From NCBI RefSeq assembly GCF_007992495.1, contig NZ_BKAJ01000003.1, positions 35,545-99,544 on the forward strand: 64,000 nucleotides of DNA. The letters run 5' to 3'. Below, piece by piece: positions 8,749-17,559 of the stretch. Both the position numbers and the translations under genes were made by a program. The notes beneath the pieces were generated by a model that saw only the letters and a program-made list of their open reading frames with translations, was not told the DNA's origin and searched no databases. This stretch comes from Reyranella soli (lineage in GTDB: Bacteria > Pseudomonadota > Alphaproteobacteria > Reyranellales > Reyranellaceae). How positions within the stretch are numbered: the first letter of the stretch is position 1; every line of letters starts with the position of its first letter.

Positions 8749-9030
8749 ATGCGAACGATCATGACCGCGACGCTGGTGCTCGCCATGGCGGGCCTGGCGG
8801 CTACGGCGCGGGCGGACGGGCCGGCAGGCGAGACCTGTGCGGCTGGCCTGACGAGCGATGGCAAGGCGATCTTTGCCGTGGTCACCGCCACCAACCCGAC
8901 GTCCGAGACGGTGAAATCGGTGGTCGAGTACCAGACGCGAGCCCTCGCCATGGACGGCAAGATCGGCCGCGACGACGCGCGCGAGAACGCGATGGCCGCA
9001 GGGGCGTGCATGAAAGCGCGTCTTCAGTAG
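8749..9030 (+). CDS. Small exported protein, unknown function
   Basis: 93 residues. A typical signal peptide ends near ARA (residues 20-22), leaving a mature protein of about 70 residues with two cysteines (one near its start, one near its end) that could form a disulfide in the periplasm. An AGGAAATC ribosome site precedes the ATG. I recognise no domain. It is convergent with the gene at 9032, only one base apart. Confidence 0.7.
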   Translation: MRTIMTATLVLAMAGLAATARADGPAGETCAAGLTSDGKAIFAVVTATNPTSETVKSVVEYQTRALAMDGKIGRDDARENAMAAGACMKARLQ

Positions 9031-9031
9031 C

Positions 9032-9574
9032 TCAACGTCCGCCGAGTGCCTGGCTGATCCAGTCCTGCACCGTGCTCGACTCGAGATGCCGGTAGGCGGA
9101 GGTGCGTTCGCTCTCGTCGACGAGATTGCCGGCGATCACGGCAATGACGAGATCGCACTTCTGCGAGACAGCAATGCCTTCGACATGGCGCGTCGTGCCG
9201 TTCGCGAGCTCGTAGCGATAGAGCCGCGCGCGGCCGGACAGCGCTCCGATGCGGACGGCGAGGCCTTCCTTGACCGGCGCGAAGCGTTGGTCGAGCAGGT
9301 CGACGTCGGTCACCCGGTCGACCTCCTCGTCGGTGGTGACGCCGGTCTCGCAGTTGCCGCAGAAGCCGAGCTTGGGCCGGAGATAGACTTCAAGCGTGCC
9401 GCGGCGCCAGGCGCGGCCCTGGGGCCACGCGTCGCGCGGAAACGGCCAGTTGGTCGGTCGCCACGGCGCGTCCTTGCTGAGCGACGGTGGGTCGTCTTCA
9501 CTCAGGTTGAGCGCCACCATGCCGGCCACCAGGCCCGCGGCGAGCGATGTTTGGACGACCGTGCGGCGCTTCAT
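9032..9574 (-). CDS. Exported/anchored CxxC protein, paralogue of 11127-11684
   Basis: 180 residues. An N-terminal RR-containing hydrophobic segment (about 1-23) suggests export or a membrane anchor. The conserved blocks shared with the gene at 11127 are WPFP-DAWP-GRAW (about 43-56), C72-x-x-C75-ETGV, a D-LD-RF block, RLYR, a lone KCDL cysteine and a C-terminal LES-TVQ-W motif. Three shared cysteines hint at a metal or disulfide site. It lies 12 bases downstream of the LVIVD gene stop. No family name is known to me. Confidence 0.75.
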   Translation of the reverse strand: MKRRTVVQTSLAAGLVAGMVALNLSEDDPPSLSKDAPWRPTNWPFPRDAWPQGRAWRRGTLEVYLRPKLGFCGNCETGVTTDEEVDRVTDVDLLDQRFAPVKEGLAVRIGALSGRARLYRYELANGTTRHVEGIAVSQKCDLVIAVIAGNLVDESERTSAYRHLESSTVQDWISQALGGR

Positions 9575-9586
9575 GGGATGCCCCGC

Positions 9587-11020
9587 CTATTTGAGGCCCG
9601 CCACTGTGCGCGCCTCGCCGCCCAGCTCGAGGATGTGCATGCCCGTGTTGGCGCGATCGACGATGTAAATGTAGCCGCGCGCGTCGGTCTCGACATTGTT
9701 GGTCTGGATCGCCGTCTTGCAGCGGTCCTGGCCGTCGACCTTCACGCAGCGCTTGTCGGTCTTCTCGGTGATCGCCGGGATGAAGTAACCGACTTCCTTG
9801 GGCTGGAAGGGATTGCGGATGTCGAGCGCGCGTACGCCGGCATTGAAGAAGGCGATGAAGGCCATCTTCTTGTAGTAGACCGGGTCCATGCTCTCGTTGG
9901 AGGAGTGCGCACCGAAGCGGCCGCCGCGCTGGCAGAAATTGCCGCTCGCCTCCGGCACGGTCCAGTTCGACACCATCATCGGCGCCTTCTCGATCGACAG
10001 GTCGGCGAACCACACCATCTGCCGCGCTTCCGCGCACTCGTTCAGGATCGATTCGTTCACGATCATGACGATGTCGCGCTCGGCTCCGTCCTTGTCGCGC
10101 GCGAACTCGGCCACCGGCATTTTTGGCATGGGGAAGGTGGTGTGCGCGCCGGTCCATGGCGTCATCACCAGCCGCGCCACCTCCGGCGCCGCGAGGTTGG
10201 CCGGCGTCGGCTCCTTCGGTCCCTTGAGCAGCTTCTCGCGGTCGACGATCTGCAGCATACCGCCCTTGTTGGTGCCGTAGCCGAAATAGACGCGGTTGCC
10301 CTGCGGCCCGGTCGAGATCGGCCCGTGCAGGTCGGTCGGCACCGTGCCGGTGGCGCCCGGCTCCTGGCCGACCAGGCCGAAGTCGCGGATCTTCACCGGG
10401 TTCTTCGGGTCCGAAAGATCGTAGATCTGCGTCATGCGCTTGGTGCGCCAGTCGGGCGCGCCGCCGACCAGGAAGGCGATGCCGGTGTCGCACTCCCACC
10501 AGCTCTTGTGCGTGTCCTTCAGTCCGCCGATGCGTATCACCAGCACGGGCTCGGCCGGATTGGCGACGTTCCAGATCTCATGCGCCTCGCCGCCGAAGGT
10601 GCGCAGCATGTAGACCGCCGCGCGGTCTCCTTTGGGCAGGGCCGAGCCGTCGCAGATGCGCACCATCTGCGCGCCGCCCGCCTCGTACTTGCCCGGCTGG
10701 CCGGGCAGGTGGCGCAGGTATTTCGGGTTGGCGGGATCGGTGACGTCGACGATCGACGTGCCGTTGGGCTCGGGCTTGCCGGTCATGGGATTGACGGGCT
10801 CGGCGATGTCGTCGGTGCCGCCGTGATGGCCGACATAGGCGATCCAACGATCGCCCTGGCGATGGATGGTGGGCTGGTAAGCGCTGCGCGCCTGCAGGTC
10901 GGTCCAGCCGACCAGGCGCATGTTCGAGGCTTCCGGCGGCGCGCCGACTTTCTGTTGCTGGGCAAAGGATGGAAACGCCGCGACCAACAAACCGACGATG
11001 AGCAGAGACTGCCGCGTCAT
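9587..11020 (-). CDS. Secreted LVIVD-repeat beta-propeller protein
   Basis: 477 residues with a signal peptide ending near FAQ (about residue 21). Recurrent blades of the form SIVDVTDPANPKYL, IYDLSDPKNPVKI and ALDIRNPFQPKEV are the LVIVD repeat, which folds as a beta-propeller in extracytoplasmic bacterial and archaeal proteins. These probably act as binding scaffolds; no catalytic motif is seen. Several cysteines (for example RICDGS, WECDTG, NECAEA) could form disulfides. It is sandwiched between two paralogous CxxC proteins on the same strand. Confidence 0.85.
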   Translation of the reverse strand: MTRQSLLIVGLLVAAFPSFAQQQKVGAPPEASNMRLVGWTDLQARSAYQPTIHRQGDRWIAYVGHHGGTDDIAEPVNPMTGKPEPNGTSIVDVTDPANPKYLRHLPGQPGKYEAGGAQMVRICDGSALPKGDRAAVYMLRTFGGEAHEIWNVANPAEPVLVIRIGGLKDTHKSWWECDTGIAFLVGGAPDWRTKRMTQIYDLSDPKNPVKIRDFGLVGQEPGATGTVPTDLHGPISTGPQGNRVYFGYGTNKGGMLQIVDREKLLKGPKEPTPANLAAPEVARLVMTPWTGAHTTFPMPKMPVAEFARDKDGAERDIVMIVNESILNECAEARQMVWFADLSIEKAPMMVSNWTVPEASGNFCQRGGRFGAHSSNESMDPVYYKKMAFIAFFNAGVRALDIRNPFQPKEVGYFIPAITEKTDKRCVKVDGQDRCKTAIQTNNVETDARGYIYIVDRANTGMHILELGGEARTVAGLK

Positions 11021-11126
11021 GGTGTTTTCTCCGGAGTTTGACCGATTATAGGCCCAACTGGCCGGACCGGCGACGGGGCGGCGGTGACCTCGAGATATCG
11101 AATATCGCGCCTTGACGGTCGCCTGC

Positions 11127-11684
11127 CTATCGCGCCTCGAGCTGCTTGTTCACCCACACCTGCACGGTGTTCGACTCCAGGAACTGATACGCCATCTTGC
11201 GCTTGTCGGGATCTGCCATGTCGCCGTCGACGATGGCGACCAGCAGGTCGCACTTGTAGGCGACGGCGATGCCCTCGGCGAGGCGCGGGGCGCCGTTGTG
11301 CATCTTGTGGCGATAGAGGCGGCTCCTGCCAAACAGGTCGGTGATGCGGATGCGCTTGCCCGGCCCGTCCGGAACGAAGCGCGGATCGAGGCGGTCGATG
11401 TCGATCACGCGGTCGACCGCCTCGTCGCTGATCACGCCCGTCTCACAGTCGCTGCAGACGTCGAATTTCAGGCGGACGTAGAAATCGAGATCGTGACCGG
11501 TCCAGGCCCGACCGGGCGGCCAGGCGTCGGGCGGGAAAGGCCAGCGGATGGGCCTGAAACCCCTGCCGTCGGTTGGGCCGAGCGCCACGCGTTCGTCGGC
11601 GAGCCAGGCAAGGCCGGCCAGGCCGGCGACCATGCCTGCCCCCAGATAGATCTTCGTGACCGTGCGGCGCGCCAACAGCGCCAT
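11127..11684 (-). CDS. Exported/anchored CxxC protein, paralogue of 9032-9574
   Basis: 185 residues with an N-terminal hydrophobic segment (about 11-29) preceded by RR, so exported or anchored. It carries the same blocks as its paralogue: RWPFPPDAWPPGRAW, C77-x-x-C80-ETGV, RLDPRF, RLYRH, KCDLLVAI and LESNTVQVW. First gene of the trio 11684 to 9032; a gap of about 106 bases separates it from the propeller gene. The duplication around one propeller suggests both forms interact with it, which is inference. Confidence 0.75.
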   Translation of the reverse strand: MALLARRTVTKIYLGAGMVAGLAGLAWLADERVALGPTDGRGFRPIRWPFPPDAWPPGRAWTGHDLDFYVRLKFDVCSDCETGVISDEAVDRVIDIDRLDPRFVPDGPGKRIRITDLFGRSRLYRHKMHNGAPRLAEGIAVAYKCDLLVAIVDGDMADPDKRKMAYQFLESNTVQVWVNKQLEAR

Positions 11685-11771
11685 CGCGTTCTCCCTGCTC
11701 GCTGCAATTATATACCCGCGACGGGCTATCGCTTGACCGTCCGCGCGACCGACAGCATTTTGCCGCCCGCG

Positions 11772-12065
11772 ATGACGATCGGGAATCTCCTGCTTTATTT
11801 TCTGGCCTGCGGCGTGGCGACCTTTCCGCTGACGCTGATTGGCATGCGCGTCGTCGCCTCCCTATCGCCGGGCAGCCGCATCGCCCGCAAGCTCGACGAC
11901 ACGTTCGAGGCGGCGCTGACGATTTCCCTCGTCGTCTGGCTGTTGGGCGCCTTCGTGTTCTACGGCATCGCGCTCTATATCGAGCGCAAGAGCGACTGCG
12001 CCGACCAGAGAACGACGCAGCTTACCTACGAGTGCCGCAAGCTTTACGGCGGCAGGGACATATAG
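11772..12065 (+). CDS. Small membrane protein, two predicted TM segments
   Basis: 97 residues with hydrophobic segments at about 4-30 and 49-70, then a charged tail with two cysteines (SDCADQ and YECRKL). No family recognised. The ATG at 11772 gives a compact two-helix protein; a longer frame from 11112 overlaps the opposite-strand gene and is unlikely. It is divergent from the CxxC protein gene at 11684 and is followed by a family B palindrome. Confidence 0.6.
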   Translation: MTIGNLLLYFLACGVATFPLTLIGMRVVASLSPGSRIARKLDDTFEAALTISLVVWLLGAFVFYGIALYIERKSDCADQRTTQLTYECRKLYGGRDI

Positions 12066-12076
12066 CTGCGCGAAAG

Positions 12077-12148
12077 CTGTCATCCCGAGCGCAGCGAGGG
12101 ACCTTTGAGGCAACGAGTAAAGGGCCCTCGCTTCGTTCGGGATGACAG
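12077..12148. repeat. Family B palindromic repeat (GTCATCCCGAGCGCAGCGAGG type)
   Basis: Arms beginning CTGTCATCCCGAGCG and ending TTCGGGATGACAG form an imperfect long hairpin between convergent genes. The same element occurs at 19373, 52406 and 57802. Such elements are abundant between genes in alphaproteobacteria; here it probably serves both strands as a 3' hairpin. Confidence 0.9.
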
Positions 12149-12169
12149 TCTCGTCGTTGCAAGGGCTGC

Positions 12170-13591
12170 CTAAATCTGATGCGCCATCGGCGGGGCGGGG
12201 ATCGGGCGGACGCGCTCGTAGGCGGCCGCCGCTCGCAATACCAGCGCATCGCGGGCGTGGCCTGCGACGATCTGCAGGCCGATCGGCAGGCCCTCACGGT
12301 CGAGGCCGCAGGGGATCGTCGCAGCCGGCTGGCGGGTCAGGTTGAAGGTGAGCGTGAACGGCGTCCAGCCGATGTCGACGCCGTCGCCGCCCCAGGCGGC
12401 ATTCTCGTTCACCGCGAAGGCCGTCATGGGCATGGTCGGCGTCAGCAGCAGGTCGTACTTCGCCACGAACTGGTTCATGATCACGCCGAGCTGCTGACGC
12501 TGGTGGATCGCCGCCACCACCATCTCCTGGCCGAGATTGGCGCCGTATTCGGCGGCCTTCAACAGGCCGGGGTCCATCAGCGTACGCTTCTCGGGGCTGA
12601 ACGTCTTGACCAGGTGAGCGACGTTCGACTGCCAGTGCGCGTTGAGGATGCGGCGCGGGTCGAGACCCATCAGGTCAGGCGAATCCTCGACCACCTTGGC
12701 GCCCAGCGTCTTGAACACCTTCACTGCGTTCTCGACGGCAACAGCCACGTCGCGGTCGATCTTCTCCTTCTCGACGAAGCCCAGGTTGGGCGAATAGGCG
12801 ATGCGCAGCCCCTTCACGCCCTTGTCGAAACCCTTGAGATAGTCCTCGACATCGTCCGGCCGTCCGTAAAGATCGCGCGGATCGGGCCTGGCCATCACGT
12901 TCATCATCATCGCGGCGTCGCGCACGGTGCGCGTCATCGGCCCGATATGGGACAGCGTGCCCATCGCCGAGGGCGGCCACAGCGGCACGCGCGCCTGCGT
13001 CGGCTTCAGCCCGAACAGGCCGGTGAAGGAGCAGGGGATGCGCACCGAGCCCGCGCCGTCGGTGCCGACGGCGAGATTGCCCATGCCGACCGCCTCGGCC
13101 GCCACGCCGCCGCCCGACGAGCCGCCCGGCGTGCGTCCGATCTTCCAGGGATTGTGGGTCGCGCCGTACAGCGCCGAATCGGTCACGCCCTTCCAGCCGT
13201 ATTCCGGCGAGGTCGTCTTGCCGAGAAGCACGGTGCCCGCCTGGCGCAGGTGCTGGCCGACCGGCGAATCGACGGTCCACGGCCCGTCGGCATCGGTCGC
13301 CAGGCTGCCCATGCGCGTCGGCAGGCCCTTGGTCAGCACCATGTCCTTGATGGTGATGGGCACGCCGTCGATATCGGAGAGCCGCTTGCCGCCTTTCTTC
13401 CAGCGCTTCTCCGAGGCCCGTGCGGCACGCAGCGCACCGTCGGGATCGAGATGCTGGAAGGCGTTGAGCTGAGGATTGAACGCTTCGATGCGGGCGATGG
13501 CGGCCTTGGTCGCTTCGACCGGCGAGGCCTTGCGCGCCTTGTAGAGTTTCACCAGCTGCCAGGCAGGCATCATCGCAAGATCGCCAGTCAT
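12170..13591 (-). CDS. Amidase signature family enzyme
   Basis: 473 residues. The Ser-cisSer-Lys triad is complete: K82 in TIKDMV, S158 in PGGSSGGG and S182 in GTDGAGSVRIP, with the family's 24-residue spacing between the serines. It hydrolyses an amide to acid plus ammonia; the substrate is unknown. Its ATG directly abuts the stop of the next amidase gene upstream (TAA then ATG), so the TPR gene and the two amidases form one operon. It is similar to its neighbour but clearly diverged, so this is an old duplication. Confidence 0.92.
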   Translation of the reverse strand: MTGDLAMMPAWQLVKLYKARKASPVEATKAAIARIEAFNPQLNAFQHLDPDGALRAARASEKRWKKGGKRLSDIDGVPITIKDMVLTKGLPTRMGSLATDADGPWTVDSPVGQHLRQAGTVLLGKTTSPEYGWKGVTDSALYGATHNPWKIGRTPGGSSGGGVAAEAVGMGNLAVGTDGAGSVRIPCSFTGLFGLKPTQARVPLWPPSAMGTLSHIGPMTRTVRDAAMMMNVMARPDPRDLYGRPDDVEDYLKGFDKGVKGLRIAYSPNLGFVEKEKIDRDVAVAVENAVKVFKTLGAKVVEDSPDLMGLDPRRILNAHWQSNVAHLVKTFSPEKRTLMDPGLLKAAEYGANLGQEMVVAAIHQRQQLGVIMNQFVAKYDLLLTPTMPMTAFAVNENAAWGGDGVDIGWTPFTLTFNLTRQPAATIPCGLDREGLPIGLQIVAGHARDALVLRAAAAYERVRPIPAPPMAHQI

Positions 13592-14998
13592 TTACTTGGT
13601 CTCCGGCAGGGCAGGGAATTTCAGCGGGTTGGTCTCGGCATAGCGAGCGGCGGCGCGCAACACGAGTGCGTCTTTATAGTGTCCCGACGCGATCTGCAGC
13701 CCGATCGGCAGGCCCTGGCGGCTGAGGCCGCACGGCACCGATGCCGCAGGATGGCGGCTCAGGTTGAACTGCGAGGTGTAGGGCGACCACAGGATATTGG
13801 CCTTGCCCTCCGGTCCCTCGGGCAGGTTCTTGCCGGCCTCGAACGGCTGCACCGCGACAGTGGGTGACAGCAGCAGGTCGTACTTGTCGAAGAACAGGTT
13901 CCACGCGATCGAAAGCTCGCGGCGCGTCACCTGGGCGTTGACCACGTCCTGCAGCGAATAGCGCAGGCCGGCCTTGGCCGAGGCCAGAAGGTTGGGATCG
14001 AACTCGTTGTGGCGGCTTTCGGGAAAGAGCTGCAGCAGTCGCTGCAGGGCCGCCAACCAGTGGATCACGAAAGCCCGGCCGGCTTCGGGATAGGGGAAGG
14101 GCGCCTCGACCTCCTCGACCTTGCAGCCGAGCTTCTCGAACTGCTTGGCCGCCTTGGTGACCAGGGCCGCGACCTCGATGTCGACCGGATGATCGCCGAA
14201 GCGCAGCACGAAGCCGACTTTCAGCTTCTTGAGCTTGCCGTCGATCTTCTTGGCGTAGTCGGCGTCGTCTTCGGGCAGGCCGTAAGCGTCGCGTGCGTCG
14301 GGTTGGCTGATGGCGTTCAACATCAGCGCGCAGTCGAGCGCGGTGCGACACATCGGGCCGGTGTTCGACAGATCGCCCGTCATCGACGGCGGCCAGGCCG
14401 GCACGCGGCCGAACGTGGCCTTGATGCCGACCAGCCCGTTGAAGCTCGAGGGGATGCGCACCGAGCCGCCGCCGTCGGTGCCGATGGCGAGCGGGCCCAG
14501 GCCCGCGGCCACCGCCGCGCCGGCGCCGCCCGATGAACCACCCGGCGTGCGCTCGGTGTTCCAGGGATTGCGCGTGATGCCGTGCAGGGGCGAATCGGTC
14601 ACGCCCTTGTGGCCGTATTCCGAGCTGGTGCTCTGGGCGAAGACGATGGCGCCCGCCTCGCGCAGTCGCGCCACCGCCGGCGCATCGGCGTCGGCCGGCG
14701 CCTTGTCGGTGAGCTTGCTGCCCATCGAGGCCGGCCAGCCCTTCACGCGCACCAGCTCCTTGATCGACACCGGCACGCCGTCGATCGGCGACAGCGGCTT
14801 GCCCTTCTGCCAGCGCCGTTCGGACTCTCGCGCCGCCTTCAGCGACGGCTCGATGTCGACATGGCAGAGCGCGTTGATCTCGGAATTGACCCTGCTGGTG
14901 CGCGCCAGCACCGCCTTCATGGTCTCGACCGGCGAGGCCTTGCCCTTGCGGTAGAGCTTGGACAGCTCCGCCGCCGTCAGTTGGGTGAGGTCGCTCAT
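13592..14998 (-). CDS. Amidase signature family enzyme, second copy
   Basis: 468 residues from the ATG at 14998 (MSDLTQLTAAEL), which overlaps the TPR gene stop as ATGA. The triad is K80 (SIKELV), S155 (PGGSSGGA) and S179 (GTDGGGSVRIP). It shares the ELSKLYRKGKASPVE-type N-terminus and the (T/L)PIGLQI-GH-DALVLRAAA C-terminus with the downstream amidase, so the two probably act on related amides. No transporter is directly linked, but a TctC-type binding protein is divergently placed beyond the TPR gene. Confidence 0.92.
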   Translation of the reverse strand: MSDLTQLTAAELSKLYRKGKASPVETMKAVLARTSRVNSEINALCHVDIEPSLKAARESERRWQKGKPLSPIDGVPVSIKELVRVKGWPASMGSKLTDKAPADADAPAVARLREAGAIVFAQSTSSEYGHKGVTDSPLHGITRNPWNTERTPGGSSGGAGAAVAAGLGPLAIGTDGGGSVRIPSSFNGLVGIKATFGRVPAWPPSMTGDLSNTGPMCRTALDCALMLNAISQPDARDAYGLPEDDADYAKKIDGKLKKLKVGFVLRFGDHPVDIEVAALVTKAAKQFEKLGCKVEEVEAPFPYPEAGRAFVIHWLAALQRLLQLFPESRHNEFDPNLLASAKAGLRYSLQDVVNAQVTRRELSIAWNLFFDKYDLLLSPTVAVQPFEAGKNLPEGPEGKANILWSPYTSQFNLSRHPAASVPCGLSRQGLPIGLQIASGHYKDALVLRAAARYAETNPLKFPALPETK

Positions 14999-16386
14999 GA
15001 CGCCTTTCCTCTCGCATACTGTCGTGACAACTGCTCGGCCTGGTACTCGGCCGCCAGCGCCTGCTCCATGCGGCCGACGCGGCGATAGACATCGCCGAGC
15101 GAGCGCTTGGTCCACGGCACGGTCGGCCGCTCGCGGTCGTCGGCCTGGAGAATCTTCAGCGCCGCGTCGTTCCAGCCTGACTTCATCAGGGCATCGAGAT
15201 GGATGGCGCTGAACAGCGAGCGCTGCGCAATGCTGCCGCCGATCTTGGAAAGATGCGGCATCGCCTGGCCGAGCAGGCGCGCCGCCTCGGCGTGATCGCC
15301 CTTGGCGTAGGCGGCAAGACCGTGCGCCGCCGGCACGGTGCAGTCAGCCCAGGCCTCGCGTTCGAAGGGCTTTGCGTTCTCGGCCTTGTCTTCCAGGCTC
15401 GCCAGCATCTCGGTGACGGCGCTCTGCTCGCCGGCGCGGGCAAGGCCGTAGAGATATTGCAGGTCGAGGAAGGGCACGAAGTGCTCGTGCAGGCGGGGCT
15501 TCAGGTACTGCGCCACGTCAGCCCAGCGGTTGCCGACGTCGACGCCGCGCAGTTCGAGACGCGCCAGCAACGACACAGCGTTGATCTGGTCCTCGCAGAA
15601 CTCCTTCCACACGCCCCAAACGCGCTTGTCGAACAGGGCCAGCGCCTCGTCGGTGCGGTCGAGGTCGATCAGGAACAACGCCAGATGCCACCAATTGTGG
15701 GTGTACATGAAGGAGTTGCAGCCTTCCCAGGTATCCGACATCGCTTCCAGGAAGGCCACGCCCTCGAGCATCCTGCCGCGCGCCTCCAGGCAATGGGCGA
15801 CGGCGTGATGCGCCCAGGGGTCGCGGCGGTCGACCTCGAGCGCGGCGCGCGCGACGCTCTCAGCCTCGTCGATGCGATTGCACTCTTCCAGGCCGAAAGC
15901 ATACATCGCATTGACGTAACGGTTGTCCTGGTTGGCGGCGAACAGGCGCTCGCCGATGCGCAACAGGGCCTCGGCGTCACCGCAGTTGAAGGCATGGAGC
16001 TGGCCGAGCTTGCCCGCCAGCAGATCGCGCGGCCATTCGGCTGCCATGTCCTCGTGGATTTTCAGGCAACGATCGATGTTGCCGCCGATCCAGGCCTCGG
16101 TCGTGGCGAGCCAGGCCTGCTCGCGGGCGTTGGCGTCCTTGGCGAGCGCCTTGGCGCGCGCGAGATACCTGGCTGCCGTCGCGCGGCCTTCGTCGGAGTT
16201 CATCGACAGGACGAGGTTGGCCGCCATCACCGGCAGCAGGGTGCATCTTGTTTCCTTGTCGGCGGCGGCGACGAACTCGGGCAGCCGATTGCCGAAGGAG
16301 AGCCACTCGTCGCGCAGGAAATCCAGGGAGGCGATCGCCTCCGCACCGGCGTTGCTCACCTCCAGCCCTTGACCGTCCCGCGCCAC
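14995..16386 (-). CDS. TPR protein (TTC38-like)
   Basis: About 463 residues from a GTG at 16386 (VARDGQGLEVS). Helical tetratricopeptide-like repeats run through the protein, with A/L-rich helices such as EEAESVARAALEVDRRDPWAHHAVAHCLEA-type units and the conserved THNWWHLALFLIDL segment typical of the TTC38-like family. The role is probably protein-protein scaffolding; the biochemical function is not known. First gene of the operon with two amidases. The start is uncertain: a GTG with a GGGGA site is chosen because it matches the family's N-terminus. Confidence 0.8.
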   Translation of the reverse strand: MARDGQGLEVSNAGAEAIASLDFLRDEWLSFGNRLPEFVAAADKETRCTLLPVMAANLVLSMNSDEGRATAARYLARAKALAKDANAREQAWLATTEAWIGGNIDRCLKIHEDMAAEWPRDLLAGKLGQLHAFNCGDAEALLRIGERLFAANQDNRYVNAMYAFGLEECNRIDEAESVARAALEVDRRDPWAHHAVAHCLEARGRMLEGVAFLEAMSDTWEGCNSFMYTHNWWHLALFLIDLDRTDEALALFDKRVWGVWKEFCEDQINAVSLLARLELRGVDVGNRWADVAQYLKPRLHEHFVPFLDLQYLYGLARAGEQSAVTEMLASLEDKAENAKPFEREAWADCTVPAAHGLAAYAKGDHAEAARLLGQAMPHLSKIGGSIAQRSLFSAIHLDALMKSGWNDAALKILQADDRERPTVPWTKRSLGDVYRRVGRMEQALAAEYQAEQLSRQYARGKAS

Positions 16387-16455
16387 TACTTTCGTCCCCG
16401 GTTGTCTTGTCCAACCTTCGCATGCCGTGGCAGGTTGGGCAAAACGGGAGGCAAC

Positions 16456-17424
16456 ATGAAACGCCGGCATCTCCTGGCCGCGGCGGCAGTCGTCGCCATT
16501 CCGCAATCCGGCCGCGCGCAGGCGTTTCCCGAGCGGCCCATCCGTTTCATCGTGCCCTATGCGCCGGGCGGGTCGACCGACACTTCCGCGCGCTTCGTCT
16601 CCGAGAAGCTGGCCGCCGTGCTGGGCCAGCCGGTGATCGTCGAGAACAAGCCGGGCGGCGGCACCATCATCGGCACCGAGATCGTCGCCAAGGCCAAGCC
16701 CGACGGCCACACCATCCTGCTGACGCCGGCCGCCATGATCGCCATCGCCGCGTTCGGCATGGCCACGCCCTACGACATCGACAAGGATCTCGTGCCGGTC
16801 GTGGGCTTCGTCGACCTGCCGATCCTGCTGGCCGCCTCCAACAGCGCGCCGTTCAAGACGGTCGCCGAGCTCGTCGCCTGGTCGAAGGCCGAGCCCGGCC
16901 GCACCGTCGCCTATGCCTCGGCCGGCATCGGATCGCTGACCCATCTGTGGGGTGAGTACGTCAAGGCCAAGACGGGACTGCCGATGGAGCATGTCGGCTA
17001 CAAGGGCAGCGCCGAGGCGTTGCGCGACGTCATCGCCGGGCACGTGCCGTTGTTCGCCGACGTGCTGGTACCGACGGCGACGGCGGTGCGCGCCGGCCAG
17101 ATCCGTGGCCTCGCGGTGGCGATGGCGCATCGCTCGGAGCTGCTGCCCGACGTGCCGACCGTCGCCGAGGCGGGCCTGCCCGGCACGGAAGGTACCGTGC
17201 CGTTCGGCATCTCGGTGCCCGGCGGCACGCCGGCCTCGGTGGTGATGAAGCTCAACACCGCGTTCAACGAGGCGCTGGGCGATGCAGCGATACGGCGCAA
17301 GCTCCTGGAGCTCGGCTTCGTACCGGTCGGCGGCGCGCCGCAGGCCTACGTCGCGGTGCTGGCCAACGAGATCGCCAAGTGGCGCAAGGTGATCAAGGAC
17401 GCGAAGATTCCGGCACCGTCATAG
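16456..17424 (+). CDS. TctC/Bug-type tripartite tricarboxylate transporter binding protein
   Basis: 322 residues with a signal peptide (MKRRHLLAAAAVVAIPQSGRAQA). The mature protein opens with the family's FPERPIRFIVPYAPGGSTD motif and has the VENKPGGGTIIGT, YASAGIGSLTHL and HVGYKGSAEAL blocks of the Bug fold. It binds a small carboxylate in the periplasm. TctA/TctB membrane partners are absent nearby, as is common for this expanded family. Divergent from the TPR-amidase operon with a 69-base gap, so it may feed that pathway. Confidence 0.9.
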   Translation: MKRRHLLAAAAVVAIPQSGRAQAFPERPIRFIVPYAPGGSTDTSARFVSEKLAAVLGQPVIVENKPGGGTIIGTEIVAKAKPDGHTILLTPAAMIAIAAFGMATPYDIDKDLVPVVGFVDLPILLAASNSAPFKTVAELVAWSKAEPGRTVAYASAGIGSLTHLWGEYVKAKTGLPMEHVGYKGSAEALRDVIAGHVPLFADVLVPTATAVRAGQIRGLAVAMAHRSELLPDVPTVAEAGLPGTEGTVPFGISVPGGTPASVVMKLNTAFNEALGDAAIRRKLLELGFVPVGGAPQAYVAVLANEIAKWRKVIKDAKIPAPS

Positions 17425-17551
17425 GAGCACGGACCTCCAGGTCCGCTCAGAGTCTTCGTCTTCCGGACCGCGCGCGTCCTCGCGCGCTCATGAGCGCGCG
17501 AGGACGCGCGTGGTCCGGAAGAGCATGAGCGGACCTGGAGGTCCGCGCTCC
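17424..17551. repeat. Nested palindrome (family A, composite form)
   Basis: Outer arms (17424-17449 and 17526-17551) pair along 26 bases with one mismatch. Between them lies a second palindrome (about 17459-17522) whose inner 20-base arms (CGCGCGTCCTCGCGCGCTCA and its complement) are perfect, flanked by TCTTCCGGACC and its complement. It sits between convergent genes and begins on the last base of the TctC-type gene. Confidence 0.93.
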
Positions 17552-17559
17552 GAAGAGGG

